A stretch of 64,000 nt of DNA from Salmonella enterica subsp. enterica serovar Typhimurium str. LT2 (GTDB lineage: Bacteria > Pseudomonadota > Gammaproteobacteria > Enterobacterales > Enterobacteriaceae): positions 2,108,001-2,172,000 of the forward strand of contig NC_003197.2 in NCBI RefSeq assembly GCF_000006945.2, read 5' to 3'. A program made the position numbers and the translations under genes. Positions 37,689 through 47,385 of this stretch are shown here, piece after piece; position 1 is the first letter of the stretch, and the number at the start of each line of letters is the position of its first letter. The notes below the pieces were generated by a model. It saw only the letters and a list, made by a program, of their open reading frames with translations, was not told the origin of the DNA and did no database searches.

Positions 37689-37773
37689 TTGACCAATGCC
37701 TGACGGGCATTGTTAATCCAGAGCGGATAAATAGTGACGCCGCCATCCGGTAAACATGCTGGATGACAAACAA

Positions 37774-37801
37774 AAAACCGGAGGCACTGCCTCCGGTTTT
37801 A
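37774..37801. terminator. Bidirectional terminator between sbcB and plaP
   Basis: Stem AACCGGAGGC / GCCTCCGGTT with a 3-nt loop. An A-run stands on the left and TTTT on the right, so it serves the converging sbcB (plus) and plaP (minus) transcripts. Confidence 0.88.
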
Positions 37802-37823
37802 CTATTGCCGATAATACGCGCGA

Positions 37824-39182
37824 TTACGCGACGTCTTCGTACTGTGGAACCGGGTTGCGGAAGCTTTTAGTTACGCACGCCAGATAAATCAGCCCGATAC
37901 CCGCCCAGATCAGGCCCAGTACCATTGAGCTCTCTTCCAGGTTAACCCACAACGCACCAACCGTGAGCGCGCCGCACATCGGCAGGAACAGATACTGGAA
38001 GTGATCTTTCAACGTTTTATTACGCTTCTCACGGATCCAGAACTGCGAAATCACCGACAGGTTAACAAAGGTAAACGCGACCAGCGCACCAAAGTTAATC
38101 AGCGCTGTCGCCATCACCAGGTCAAAATTAATCGCCAGCAGCGCGATCGCCCCGACCAGGATGATGTTCATCGCTGGCGTACGCCATTTCGGATGAACGT
38201 AACCGAAGAAGCTTTTCGGGAATACGCCGTCGCGCCCCATTACGTACATCAGGCGCGCTACGCCTGCATGCGCAGCCATACCGGAAGCCAGCACGGTGAT
38301 AGTAGAGAAGATCAGCGCGCCCACCTGGAAGGTTTTACCCGCCACGTACAGCATGATTTCCGGCTGAGACGCATCCGGATCTTTAAAGCGAGAGATATCC
38401 GGGAAGTACAATTGCAGGAAATAGGTTGCAAAGATGAAGATCAGGCCGCCAATCAGCGCGGTCAGGAAAATCGCACGCGGGATCACGCGCTCAGCATCTT
38501 TGGTCTCTTCCGACAGGTTACTGATGCCGTCAAAGCCGGTAAAGGAGAAGCACAGGATCGTCGCTCCCGTAATCATCGGGATAACGTGCGCATCGCCGGA
38601 CCAGAACGGACGGGTGCTCGCCAGCGTACCGGCGCCTTCGCCTTCAAATACGCCATAAACCACCATGCCCAGAATGACCGCAATCAGCACCACCTGTAGC
38701 ACTACAATCACGGTGTTGAAGTTAGCGACCGATTTGAGGCTGCGCAGGTTAAAGGCCGTCATAAAGGCCACCAGCGCCACAACAAACACCCATGACGGAA
38801 TGGAGGGCACCAGCGCTTCAAAATAAATTTTCGCCAACAGAATGTTGATCATCGGCGCGAACAGATAATCGAGCAGAGAAGACCAACCCACCATAAAGCC
38901 AACGGTCGGGCTGATGGATTTCTGGGCATAGGTATACGCCGAACCCGCGGAAGGGTAGCGACGCACCAGTTTCCCGTAGCTCAACGCCGTAAACAGAATC
39001 GCGATTAACGCGAATGCATACGCCGTCGGTACGTGACCGTCAGTGAGGCCTGAAACGATACCAAATGTATCGAACAGCGTCATCGGCTGCATATAGGCAA
39101 GACCCATCATTACAACCGGAACTAACGTAAGCGTTTTACGTAATTCCACGCGAGAGGTGTTTGGAGTAACGTTATGCGACAT
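37824..39182 (-). CDS. plaP: PlaP, low-affinity putrescine importer (APC family)
   Basis: 452 residues, 12 hydrophobic helices. It is the homologue of E. coli PlaP (formerly YeeF), a proton-coupled putrescine permease. It begins MSHNVTPNTSRVELRKTLTL, and the conserved APC segments SAGSAYTYAQKSISPTVGF and GFDGISNLSEETKDAERVIP are present. The ATG at 39182 follows GGAGAATGACC. The small gene yoeI overlaps this start by 11 nt in another frame, so translation of the two may be linked. Confidence 0.95.
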   Translation of the reverse strand: MSHNVTPNTSRVELRKTLTLVPVVMMGLAYMQPMTLFDTFGIVSGLTDGHVPTAYAFALIAILFTALSYGKLVRRYPSAGSAYTYAQKSISPTVGFMVGWSSLLDYLFAPMINILLAKIYFEALVPSIPSWVFVVALVAFMTAFNLRSLKSVANFNTVIVVLQVVLIAVILGMVVYGVFEGEGAGTLASTRPFWSGDAHVIPMITGATILCFSFTGFDGISNLSEETKDAERVIPRAIFLTALIGGLIFIFATYFLQLYFPDISRFKDPDASQPEIMLYVAGKTFQVGALIFSTITVLASGMAAHAGVARLMYVMGRDGVFPKSFFGYVHPKWRTPAMNIILVGAIALLAINFDLVMATALINFGALVAFTFVNLSVISQFWIREKRNKTLKDHFQYLFLPMCGALTVGALWVNLEESSMVLGLIWAGIGLIYLACVTKSFRNPVPQYEDVA

Positions 39183-39234
39183 GGTCATTCTCCTTTACGG
39201 CGAATGCCGTCGCGTAAGCAAAAAATTGCCCCAT
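39172..39234 (-). CDS. yoeI: YoeI, 20-residue small membrane-type protein
   Basis: Reading frame MGQFFAYATAFAVKENDHVA, 20 codons plus stop, ending inside the first codons of plaP. It matches, as I recall it, the sequence and position of the E. coli K-12 small gene yoeI. The first 13 residues are hydrophobic. The plaP ribosome-binding site lies within the yoeI coding sequence. The function is unknown; a leader-peptide role for plaP is possible. Confidence 0.8.
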   Translation of the reverse strand: MGQFFAYATAFAVKENDHVA

Positions 39235-39331
39235 TTTCTGGATTCCTCAGCGACAACAACTGTCGATTTTTAAGTAAGTATCTATCCGGTACGAAGCCCG
39301 GCCTCTTGGTATTGAATGATGTGTTTGAAGC

Positions 39332-39365
39332 AAAAAAATAACCGACGCGTATTAAAACGTCGGTT
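39332..39365 (-). terminator. Terminator-like hairpin in the yeeY-plaP interval
   Basis: On the minus strand: stem AACCGACG / CGTCGGTT with a 10-nt loop, then ATTTTTTT. It is about 100 nt past the yeeY stop and about 100 nt before yoeI. It could be the yeeY terminator or, if the plaP promoter lies upstream of it, an attenuator in the plaP leader. Confidence 0.7.
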
Positions 39366-39467
39366 AGTGTCATTTTTTGCAAGCGGCGTATTCTGCCCTA
39401 AATTGAAGTGAAATGACAAGAGAATGCGAGCGCGTTCAAAAAATTATTTTTCATAAGCGATTGATTT

Positions 39468-40382
39468 TTAAACCGGCGATTTTGCATACACCCCAGCAAT
39501 AGCATTATTTGCTAAAATTTCATCCCGCCACCAGCCACTGGCCAGCCCGGCGGTCTGTTCATTCCAGCCAACCCACACCGGTTCATAGACGATTTGCGCC
39601 ACAACTTTCTTCTCTATAAGCGCGCCGCTTTCCAAAAATCGCTGCGCCAGATAACGCGGTAAATAGCCGCATCCCAGGCCGCTAATTTGCAGCTCCAGCT
39701 TGGTTTTAAAATCAAACACGGTAATCGCTTCCTGAGCGTCGAGCAGTTCAGACCCTATTGATCGCGAGGAATGGACGCTATCGCCAACCACAATCGCACG
39801 AAAACGTTTGATCGTCTGGCGGCTAAGCGGTTCCTCTTCATGAACCAGCGGATGATGAGGGGCGACGGCAAACACCAGTTCAAGGTCGCCCAGTCTTGCA
39901 AAGCCAAAGCCGGTGTCAGGCGGCGGCGCGCGCATGGCGCCAACAATAATATCCGCCCTTCCCTGCGTCAGCGTCTCCCATGAACCGCCGAGAACGCCAT
40001 TAACAAATTTAAGGCGCGTTACGCTGTGGCGTTGATAAAAAGCGTCGATAAGCGGGGCCAGAAGAGAAAAGGGAAAGGTATCATCCACACCGATGACCAG
40101 TTCGTTCTCCCAGCCTTCATGCAGTTTAATCGCCTGCTTTTCCAGCTCGCGAACGGTGTGCAGCACTTCACGGCCTTTTTCCAGTAGCATCTTACCGGTT
40201 CGCGTAAATCGCGCGCGATGCCCGCTACGGTCGAGCAGTTGGATATTAAGATCGTTTTCCAGCTTATGAACGGTATAACTGAGGGCGGACGGCGTTTTAA
40301 ATAATTTTGCCGACGCCGCCGCGAAGCTGCCTTCTTTTTCTAACGCATCAAGAATAATCAGAACGTCCAGCAGTGGTTTCAT
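39468..40382 (-). CDS. yeeY: YeeY, LysR-type transcriptional regulator
   Basis: 304 residues. It has an N-terminal winged helix-turn-helix (GSFAAASAKLFKTPSALSYT, residues 18-37) and a C-terminal periplasmic-binding-like effector domain. The target and ligand are unknown. It lies between plaP and yeeZ in the same direction, and plaP is a plausible but unproven target. Confidence 0.92.
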   Translation of the reverse strand: MKPLLDVLIILDALEKEGSFAAASAKLFKTPSALSYTVHKLENDLNIQLLDRSGHRARFTRTGKMLLEKGREVLHTVRELEKQAIKLHEGWENELVIGVDDTFPFSLLAPLIDAFYQRHSVTRLKFVNGVLGGSWETLTQGRADIIVGAMRAPPPDTGFGFARLGDLELVFAVAPHHPLVHEEEPLSRQTIKRFRAIVVGDSVHSSRSIGSELLDAQEAITVFDFKTKLELQISGLGCGYLPRYLAQRFLESGALIEKKVVAQIVYEPVWVGWNEQTAGLASGWWRDEILANNAIAGVYAKSPV

Positions 40383-40427
40383 ACTCGTCCCCTTGCGCTA
40401 TATGGCGACCACCTGCTGGACAGCGAC

Positions 40428-41252
40428 TCACTCCATCGGCATCACCAACGGATCGGGATATTGATATTCAAATCCCAGCTCATTACAAATCCGGCTACCG
40501 TCGATAATCTTCCCTTTGCCGTTGTCCGGTGCGTCACGAAAATGCGGCGGCGCCATTCCCAGCAAGCGCGTCATTTGCGGATAAAACACGTTGCGGGCTG
40601 GATGCGCCGGCGCACATATATTATAGATGTGCCCTCCTTTCGGCGCCTGTAGCAAGAGGGTAATTGCGCCAACCACGTCTTCAAGATGCACCAGATTGAC
40701 CCCGTGTTGACCATCCGGCGCGGTTTTTCCGGCAAAGAAACGTCCGGGATGGCGCCCAGGCCCGACCAACCCCGCCAGCCGCAGAATATCCACTGACGTG
40801 CCCGGCAGATTATGCAGCCAATCTTCCAGTTCCTTCAGGGTACGCCCGCTGGCCGTGACCGGATTACGCGGCGTATTCTCTTTCACCACGCCTTGCGCAT
40901 CGCCGTAAACAGACGTCGAACTGGTAAAAATAATACGCGGGATACGATAAGCCAGCGCGCTGTCGACCAGCTCCTGCATCGCCTGCAGATAAAAATCCTC
41001 TCCCGGACCGCTACGGCGCGCGGGCAGTGTTATCACCAGCGCATCGACATCCAGCAGAGCGTCAAGATCGTCCGCCTCACAGACCAACTCCGGCTCCAGA
41101 CGCAGCGGATAGCTTTCAATTCCACTCATACGGGCCGCTTCCACCCCGTCAAGGGTGGTTTTGCTGCCGGTAACCTGCCAGCCTCTCGCTGCCAGCGACA
41201 TTGCCAGCGGCATGCCTAACCAACCTAAACCGACAATTGCGACCTTTTTCAT
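40428..41252 (-). CDS. yeeZ: YeeZ, NAD(P)-binding epimerase/SDR-family protein
   Basis: 274 residues, extended short-chain dehydrogenase fold. The nucleotide loop is VAIVGLGWLGMPLA (residues 4-17), with IFTSSTSVYGDAQG in the middle. The catalytic Tyr-x3-Lys is not clear, so activity is uncertain. It is divergent from the his operon, whose promoter is upstream. Confidence 0.88.
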   Translation of the reverse strand: MKKVAIVGLGWLGMPLAMSLAARGWQVTGSKTTLDGVEAARMSGIESYPLRLEPELVCEADDLDALLDVDALVITLPARRSGPGEDFYLQAMQELVDSALAYRIPRIIFTSSTSVYGDAQGVVKENTPRNPVTASGRTLKELEDWLHNLPGTSVDILRLAGLVGPGRHPGRFFAGKTAPDGQHGVNLVHLEDVVGAITLLLQAPKGGHIYNICAPAHPARNVFYPQMTRLLGMAPPHFRDAPDNGKGKIIDGSRICNELGFEYQYPDPLVMPME

Positions 41253-41346
41253 CCATTTTCTCCTGACTTTAACGCCTTATACATAAGGCTACGCCAGCCC
41301 GCCGTGACTGACAATTCATACTATAAATGCGAAATGAAAAAAGCGC

Positions 41347-41376
41347 TTGCTTTAAGGCGTAAAAGTGGTTTAGGTT
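41347..41376 (+). promoter_or_regulatory. his operon primary promoter
   Basis: -35 TTGCTT (41347-41352) and -10 TAGGTT (41371-41376) with an 18-bp spacer, upstream of hisL. The TAGGTT -10 matches the known Salmonella his promoter, which responds to ppGpp. Confidence 0.85.
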
Positions 41377-41414
41377 AAAAGGTATCAAATGAATAAGCAT
41401 TCATCGGAATTTTT

Positions 41415-41465
41415 ATGACACGCGTTCAATTTAAACACCACCATCATCACCATCATCCTGACTAG
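41415..41465 (+). CDS. hisL: HisL, his operon leader peptide
   Basis: 16 codons: [16 protein letters not shown], with seven consecutive His codons. Ribosome stalling at these when His-tRNA is scarce prevents formation of the attenuator. It is followed by the terminator at 41527-41565. Confidence 0.99.
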
Positions 41466-41526
41466 TCTTTCAGGCGATGTGTGCTGGAAGACATTCAGAT
41501 CTTCCAGTGGTGCATGAACGCATGAG

Positions 41527-41565
41527 AAAGCCCCCGGAAGATCATCTTCCGGGGGCTTTTTTTTT
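41527..41565 (+). terminator. his attenuator (Rho-independent terminator)
   Basis: GC-rich stem with AAAGCCCCCGGAAGAT pairing to its complement, followed by nine T residues. It is the transcription attenuator of the his operon, about 60 nt after the leader peptide and about 45 nt before hisG. Confidence 0.98.
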
Positions 41566-41611
41566 GGCGCGCGATACAGACCGGTTCAGACAGGATAAAG
41601 AGGAACGCAGA

Positions 41612-42511
41612 ATGTTAGACAACACCCGCTTACGCATAGCTATTCAGAAATCAGGCCGTTTAAGCGATGATTCACGAGAATTGCTGGCCCGCTGCGGCAT
41701 AAAAATTAATTTACACACTCAGCGCCTGATTGCGATGGCGGAAAACATGCCGATTGATATCCTGCGCGTGCGTGATGATGACATTCCGGGTCTGGTAATG
41801 GATGGCGTGGTCGATCTCGGTATTATCGGCGAAAACGTGCTGGAAGAAGAGCTACTCAACCGCCGCGCACAGGGCGAAGATCCACGCTATTTAACCCTGC
41901 GCCGTCTTGACTTCGGCGGCTGCCGTTTATCGCTGGCAACACCGGTTGACGAAGCCTGGGACGGCCCGGCCGCGCTGGACGGTAAACGTATCGCTACCTC
42001 ATATCCGCACCTCCTCAAACGCTACCTCGACCAGAAAGGCGTCTCTTTTAAATCGTGTCTGTTAAATGGTTCTGTCGAAGTCGCGCCGCGCGCGGGGCTG
42101 GCCGACGCTATCTGCGATTTGGTCTCTACCGGCGCGACGCTTGAAGCTAACGGCCTGCGTGAAGTCGAAGTTATCTACCGCTCTAAAGCCTGTCTGATTC
42201 AGCGCGACGGTGAGATGGCACAGAGCAAGCAAGAGCTGATCGATAAATTGCTGACCCGTATTCAGGGCGTGATTCAGGCGCGCGAATCGAAATACATCAT
42301 GATGCACGCGCCAAGTGAACGCCTGGAAGAGGTTATCGCCCTGCTGCCAGGCGCCGAAAGGCCGACAATTCTGCCGCTGGCAGGCGAGCAACAGCGCGTG
42401 GCGATGCACATGGTCAGCAGCGAAACGTTGTTCTGGGAAACCATGGAGAAACTGAAAGCGCTTGGCGCCAGCTCGATTCTGGTACTGCCGATCGAGAAGA
42501 TGATGGAGTGA
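41612..42511 (+). CDS. hisG: HisG, ATP phosphoribosyltransferase
   Basis: 299 residues, long-form hexameric enzyme for the first, feedback-inhibited step of histidine synthesis. It starts [20 protein letters not shown] after AAAGAGGAACGC. The PRPP-binding loop lies in [21 protein letters not shown], and the C-terminal ACT-like histidine-binding domain runs from about residue 225. The frame is open upstream to 41477, across the attenuator, but the family start is 41612. Confidence 0.98.
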
Positions 42512-42513
42512 TC

Positions 42514-42602
42514 TGACGCCTGATGGCGCTGCGCTTATCAGGCCTACGTAATGCGTTGATATTTTGGGTTCTGTAGGCCGGATAAGGCGGAACCCTGTGA
42601 TG
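42514..42602. repeat. REP element pair (BIME) between hisG and hisD
   Basis: Two REP-like units in opposite orientation, around GCCTGATGGCGCTGCGCTTATCAGGCC and CTGTAGGCCGGATAAGGCGG, fill the gap. The hisG-hisD gap is one of the first places REP sequences were described in Salmonella. They probably stabilise upstream mRNA. Confidence 0.9.
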
Positions 42603-42613
42603 GAGTAAAGACC

Positions 42614-43918
42614 ATGAGCTTCAATACCCTGATTGACTGGAACAGCTGTAGCCCTGAACAGCAGCGTGCGCTGCTGACGCGTCCGGCGATTTCCGCCTCT
42701 GACAGTATTACCCGGACGGTCAGCGATATTCTGGATAATGTAAAAACGCGCGGTGACGATGCCCTGCGTGAATACAGCGCTAAATTTGATAAAACAGAAG
42801 TGACAGCGCTACGCGTCACCCCTGAAGAGATCGCCGCCGCCGGCGCGCGTCTGAGCGACGAATTAAAACAGGCGATGACCGCTGCCGTCAAAAATATTGA
42901 AACGTTCCATTCCGCGCAGACGCTACCGCCTGTAGATGTGGAAACCCAGCCAGGCGTGCGTTGCCAGCAGGTTACGCGTCCCGTCTCGTCTGTCGGTCTG
43001 TATATTCCCGGCGGCTCGGCTCCGCTCTTCTCAACGGTGCTGATGCTGGCGACGCCGGCGCGCATTGCGGGATGCCAGAAGGTGGTTCTGTGCTCGCCGC
43101 CGCCCATCGCTGATGAAATCCTCTATGCGGCGCAACTGTGTGGCGTGCAGGAAATCTTTAACGTCGGCGGCGCGCAGGCGATTGCCGCTCTGGCCTTCGG
43201 CAGCGAGTCCGTACCGAAAGTGGATAAAATTTTTGGCCCCGGCAACGCCTTTGTAACCGAAGCCAAACGTCAGGTCAGCCAGCGTCTCGACGGCGCGGCT
43301 ATCGATATGCCAGCCGGGCCGTCTGAAGTACTGGTGATCGCAGACAGCGGCGCAACACCGGATTTCGTCGCTTCTGACCTGCTCTCCCAGGCTGAGCACG
43401 GCCCGGATTCCCAGGTGATCCTGCTGACGCCTGATGCTGACATTGCCCGCAAGGTGGCGGAGGCGGTAGAACGTCAACTGGCGGAACTGCCGCGCGCGGA
43501 CACCGCCCGGCAGGCCCTGAGCGCCAGTCGTCTGATTGTGACCAAAGATTTAGCGCAGTGCGTCGCCATCTCTAATCAGTATGGGCCGGAACACTTAATC
43601 ATCCAGACGCGCAATGCGCGCGATTTGGTGGATGCGATTACCAGCGCAGGCTCGGTATTTCTCGGCGACTGGTCGCCGGAATCCGCCGGTGATTACGCTT
43701 CCGGAACCAACCATGTTTTACCGACCTATGGCTATACTGCTACCTGTTCCAGCCTTGGGTTAGCGGATTTCCAGAAACGGATGACCGTTCAGGAACTGTC
43801 GAAAGCGGGCTTTTCCGCTCTGGCATCAACCATTGAAACATTGGCGGCGGCAGAACGTCTGACCGCCCATAAAAATGCCGTGACCCTGCGCGTAAACGCC
43901 CTCAAGGAGCAAGCATGA
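42614..43918 (+). CDS. hisD: HisD, histidinol dehydrogenase
   Basis: 434 residues, zinc enzyme that makes the last two oxidations to histidine. Signature motifs: VGLYIPGGSAPLFSTVLMLA, SQAEHGPDSQVIL (metal and substrate side) and YGPEHLIIQT with the catalytic His. It starts 12 nt after the REP element and overlaps hisC by 4 nt. Confidence 0.98.
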   Translation: MSFNTLIDWNSCSPEQQRALLTRPAISASDSITRTVSDILDNVKTRGDDALREYSAKFDKTEVTALRVTPEEIAAAGARLSDELKQAMTAAVKNIETFHSAQTLPPVDVETQPGVRCQQVTRPVSSVGLYIPGGSAPLFSTVLMLATPARIAGCQKVVLCSPPPIADEILYAAQLCGVQEIFNVGGAQAIAALAFGSESVPKVDKIFGPGNAFVTEAKRQVSQRLDGAAIDMPAGPSEVLVIADSGATPDFVASDLLSQAEHGPDSQVILLTPDADIARKVAEAVERQLAELPRADTARQALSASRLIVTKDLAQCVAISNQYGPEHLIIQTRNARDLVDAITSAGSVFLGDWSPESAGDYASGTNHVLPTYGYTATCSSLGLADFQKRMTVQELSKAGFSALASTIETLAAAERLTAHKNAVTLRVNALKEQA

Positions 43919-44994
43919 GCACTGAAAACACTCTCAGCGTCGCTGACTTAGCCCGTGAAAATGTCCGCAACCTGGTACCGTATCAGTCTGCCCGCCGTCT
44001 GGGCGGTAACGGCGATGTCTGGCTGAACGCGAATGAATTCCCGACAGCGGTGGAGTTTCAGCTCACCCAACAAACGCTTAACCGCTACCCGGAATGCCAG
44101 CCAAAGGCCGTGATTGAAAACTACGCGCAATATGCTGGCGTAAAGCCGGAGCAGGTGCTGGTCAGCCGCGGCGCGGATGAAGGGATCGAGCTGGTGATCC
44201 GCGCCTTCTGTGAACCGGGGAAAGACGCCATTCTCTACTGTCCGCCCACTTACGGTATGTACAGCGTCAGCGCCGAAACCATTGGCGTAGAGCGCCGGAC
44301 GGTTCCCGCGCTTGAAAACTGGCAGCTGGATCTACAGGGGATTTCCGACAACCTTGACGGCACAAAAGTGGTGTTCGTTTGTAGCCCCAATAATCCTACC
44401 GGACAACTTATCAACCCGCAGGATCTGCGCACGCTGCTGGAGTTGACACGCGGTAAAGCGATAGTCGTCGCCGACGAAGCTTATATTGAGTTTTGCCCGC
44501 AGGCCACGCTGACAGGCTGGCTGGTTGAATATCCTCATCTGGTTATCCTGCGCACATTGTCGAAAGCTTTTGCGCTGGCGGGTCTGCGCTGCGGCTTTAC
44601 ACTGGCTAATGAAGAGGTGATCAACCTGCTGTTAAAAGTGATCGCCCCTTATCCGCTTTCTACGCCAGTGGCGGATATCGCCGCCCAGGCGCTGTGCCCG
44701 CAGGGAATAAACGCAATGCGCGATCGCGTGGCGCAGACAGTGCAGGAACGTCAGTATCTGGTGAATGCCCTGCAACAGACCGCCTGCGTAGAACACGTCT
44801 TTGACTCTGAAACCAACTATATTCTGGCGCGGTTTACCGCCTCCAGCAGCGTGTTTAAATCCTTATGGGATCAGGGCATTATCTTACGCGATCAGAATAA
44901 ACAACCTTCTTTAAGCGGCTGCCTGCGGATTACGGTCGGCACCCGCCAGGAAAACCAGCGCGTCATTGACGCCTTACGTGCGGAGCCAGTATGA
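43915..44994 (+). CDS. hisC: HisC, histidinol-phosphate aminotransferase
   Basis: 359 residues, fold type I PLP enzyme. PLP-Lys lies in [17 protein letters not shown], the Asp holding the pyridine N in [10 protein letters not shown], and [11 protein letters not shown] is in place. It is coupled to hisD and hisB by 4-nt overlaps. Confidence 0.98.
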
Positions 44995-46058
44995 GTCAGA
45001 AGTATCTTTTCATCGACCGGGACGGAACCTTAATTTCCGAACCGCCGAGCGATTTTCAGGTAGACCGCTTTGATAAACTGGCCTTTGAGCCAGAGGTGAT
45101 TCCCGTATTGCTGAAGCTGCAAAAAGCCGGTTTTAAGCTGGTGATGATCACTAACCAGGATGGACTTGGCACGCAAAGCTTCCCGCAGGCGGACTTCGAC
45201 GGACCGCACAACCTGATGATGCAGATTTTCACCTCTCAGGGCGTATGCTTTGATGAGGTGCTGATCTGCCCTCACCTGCCCGCAGACGACTGCGACTGCC
45301 GCAAGCCCAAAGTGAAGCTGGTGGAGCGTTATCTTGCGGAACAAGCGATGGATAGCGCCAACAGCTATGTGATTGGCGATCGTGCGACCGATATCCAGCT
45401 CGCTGATAACATGGGCATTACTGGTTTACGCTATCACCGTGAAACGCTGAACTGGACGATGATTGGCGAACAGCTAACGAAACGCGATCGTTATGCGCAT
45501 GTGGTCCGCAACACCAAAGAAACACAGATTGATGTCAGCGTCTGGCTGGATCGCGAAGGCAACAGCAAGATTAATACCGGCGTCGGCTTCTTTGACCATA
45601 TGCTCGATCAAATCGCCACCCACGGCGGCTTTCGCATGGAGATTACCGTTAAGGGCGATCTCTATATCGACGATCACCACACGGTAGAAGATACCGGACT
45701 GGCGCTCGGTGAGGCATTAAAACTGGCACTCGGCGACAAGCGCGGTATCTGCCGTTTTGGCTTTGTACTACCGATGGATGAATGTCTGGCGCGCTGCGCG
45801 CTGGATATTTCCGGTCGTCCGCATCTGGAATATAAAGCTGAATTTACCTACCAGCGTGTGGGCGATTTGAGCACAGAGATGATTGAACACTTTTTCCGCT
45901 CACTCTCTTACACGATGGGCGTCACTCTGCATCTCAAGACTAAAGGTAAGAACGATCACCACCGTGTCGAAAGTTTGTTTAAAGCCTTTGGTCGGACGCT
46001 ACGCCAGGCTATTCGCGTGGAGGGCGATACATTACCGTCCTCGAAAGGAGTGCTGTGA
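44991..46058 (+). CDS. hisB: HisB, bifunctional histidinol-phosphatase / imidazoleglycerol-phosphate dehydratase
   Basis: 355 residues. The N-terminal HAD phosphatase (1-166) has Asp9 and Asp11 in [10 protein letters not shown] and the Zn loop [15 protein letters not shown]. The C-terminal dehydratase (about 167-355) has metal motifs [26 protein letters not shown] and the late [15 protein letters not shown]. The fusion is normal for enterics. Confidence 0.98.
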
Positions 46059-46648
46059 TGAACGTCGTCATCCTTGACACCGGCTGCGCCAATTTAAGCT
46101 CGGTAAAATCCGCCGTGGCGCGCCACGGTTACACCCCGGTGGTCAGCCGCGAAGCGGAAATCGTATTACGCGCTGACAAACTCTTTCTGCCCGGCGTCGG
46201 CACGGCGCAGGCCGCTATGGATCAACTGCGCGAACGTGAACTGATCGACTTAATTAAAGCGTGTACTCAGCCGGTACTGGGTATCTGCTTAGGGATGCAA
46301 CTGCTGGGTCGTCGCAGCGAAGAGACGCGCGGCGTGGATCTGCTGAACATTATCGAACAAGACGTGCCGAAAATGACCGACTTTGGTCTGCCGCTGCCGC
46401 ACATGGGCTGGAATCGCGTGTATCCGCAGGCGGGCAACCGGCTGTTTCAGGGCATTGAAGATGGCGCCTATTTTTACTTTGTTCACAGCTACGCGATGCC
46501 GGTCAACCCGTGGACTATCGCCCAGTGCAATTACGGCGAGCCGTTTACCGCGGCGGTACAGAAAGATAATTTCTTCGGCGTACAGTTCCACCCGGAACGT
46601 TCGGGCGCGGCGGGCGCACAGTTGCTGAAAAACTTCCTGGAGATGTAA
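46058..46648 (+). CDS. hisH: HisH, imidazole glycerol phosphate synthase glutaminase subunit
   Basis: 196 residues, class I glutamine amidotransferase that supplies ammonia to HisF. The catalytic triad is Cys77 in [10 protein letters not shown] and His/Glu in [12 protein letters not shown] at 46058 is preferred over GTG one codon earlier because AAAGGAG is 7 nt upstream. It shares one base with the hisB stop. Confidence 0.98.
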
Positions 46649-47385
46649 TGATTATTCCGGCATTAGATTTAATTGACGGCACCGTGGTGCGTCTCCACCA
46701 GGGTGACTACGCCCGGCAGCGGGATTACGGTAACGATCCCCTGCCCCGTTTGCAGGATTACGCCGCCCAGGGCGCCGGGGTGCTGCATCTGGTAGATCTG
46801 ACCGGCGCTAAAGATCCGGCTAAGCGACAGATACCGCTGATTAAAACCCTGGTCGCGGGCGTGAACGTGCCTGTTCAGGTCGGCGGCGGCGTGCGTACCG
46901 AAGAAGACGTTGCGGCATTACTGAAAGCTGGCGTTGCCCGTGTGGTCATCGGTTCAACGGCGGTGAAATCCCCTGACGTGGTGAAAGGCTGGTTTGAACG
47001 TTTTGGCGCGCAGGCGCTGGTACTGGCGCTAGACGTTCGCATAGACGAACACGGCACCAAGCAGGTGGCGGTTAGCGGCTGGCAGGAAAATTCCGGTGTC
47101 TCGCTGGAACAACTGGTGGAGACCTATCTCCCCGTCGGCCTGAAACATGTACTGTGTACCGATATTTCTCGCGACGGCACGCTGGCGGGCTCTAACGTTT
47201 CGCTGTACGAAGAGGTATGCGCCAGATATCCGCAGATCGCCTTTCAATCCTCCGGCGGTATTGGCGATATCGATGATATTGCCGCCCTGCGCGGCACCGG
47301 CGTGCGCGGCGTGATTGTCGGACGCGCGCTGTTGGAAGGGAAATTTACCGTTAAGGAGGCCATCCAATGCTGGCAAAACGTATAA
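46648..47385 (+). CDS. hisA: HisA, ProFAR isomerase
   Basis: 245 residues, (beta-alpha)8 barrel. Catalytic Asp7 lies in [11 protein letters not shown] and a second Asp in [11 protein letters not shown]; phosphate loops GGGVRTEED and [10 protein letters not shown]. Its last codons overlap hisF by 19 nt. Confidence 0.98.

Noticed and set aside
38001..38699. 232-codon plus-strand frame opposite plaP
   Set aside because: Gln/Arg-rich antisense shadow; plaP is clearly the gene.
39185..39382. 65-codon minus-strand frame before plaP, ending at the plaP ribosome-binding site
   Set aside because: It runs through the terminator-like hairpin and has no ribosome-binding site. The 20-codon yoeI in another frame is the supported small gene.
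41440..41611. Upstream extension of hisG through the attenuator
   Set aside because: The frame is open by chance across the leader; HisG homology and the ribosome-binding site place the start at 41612.
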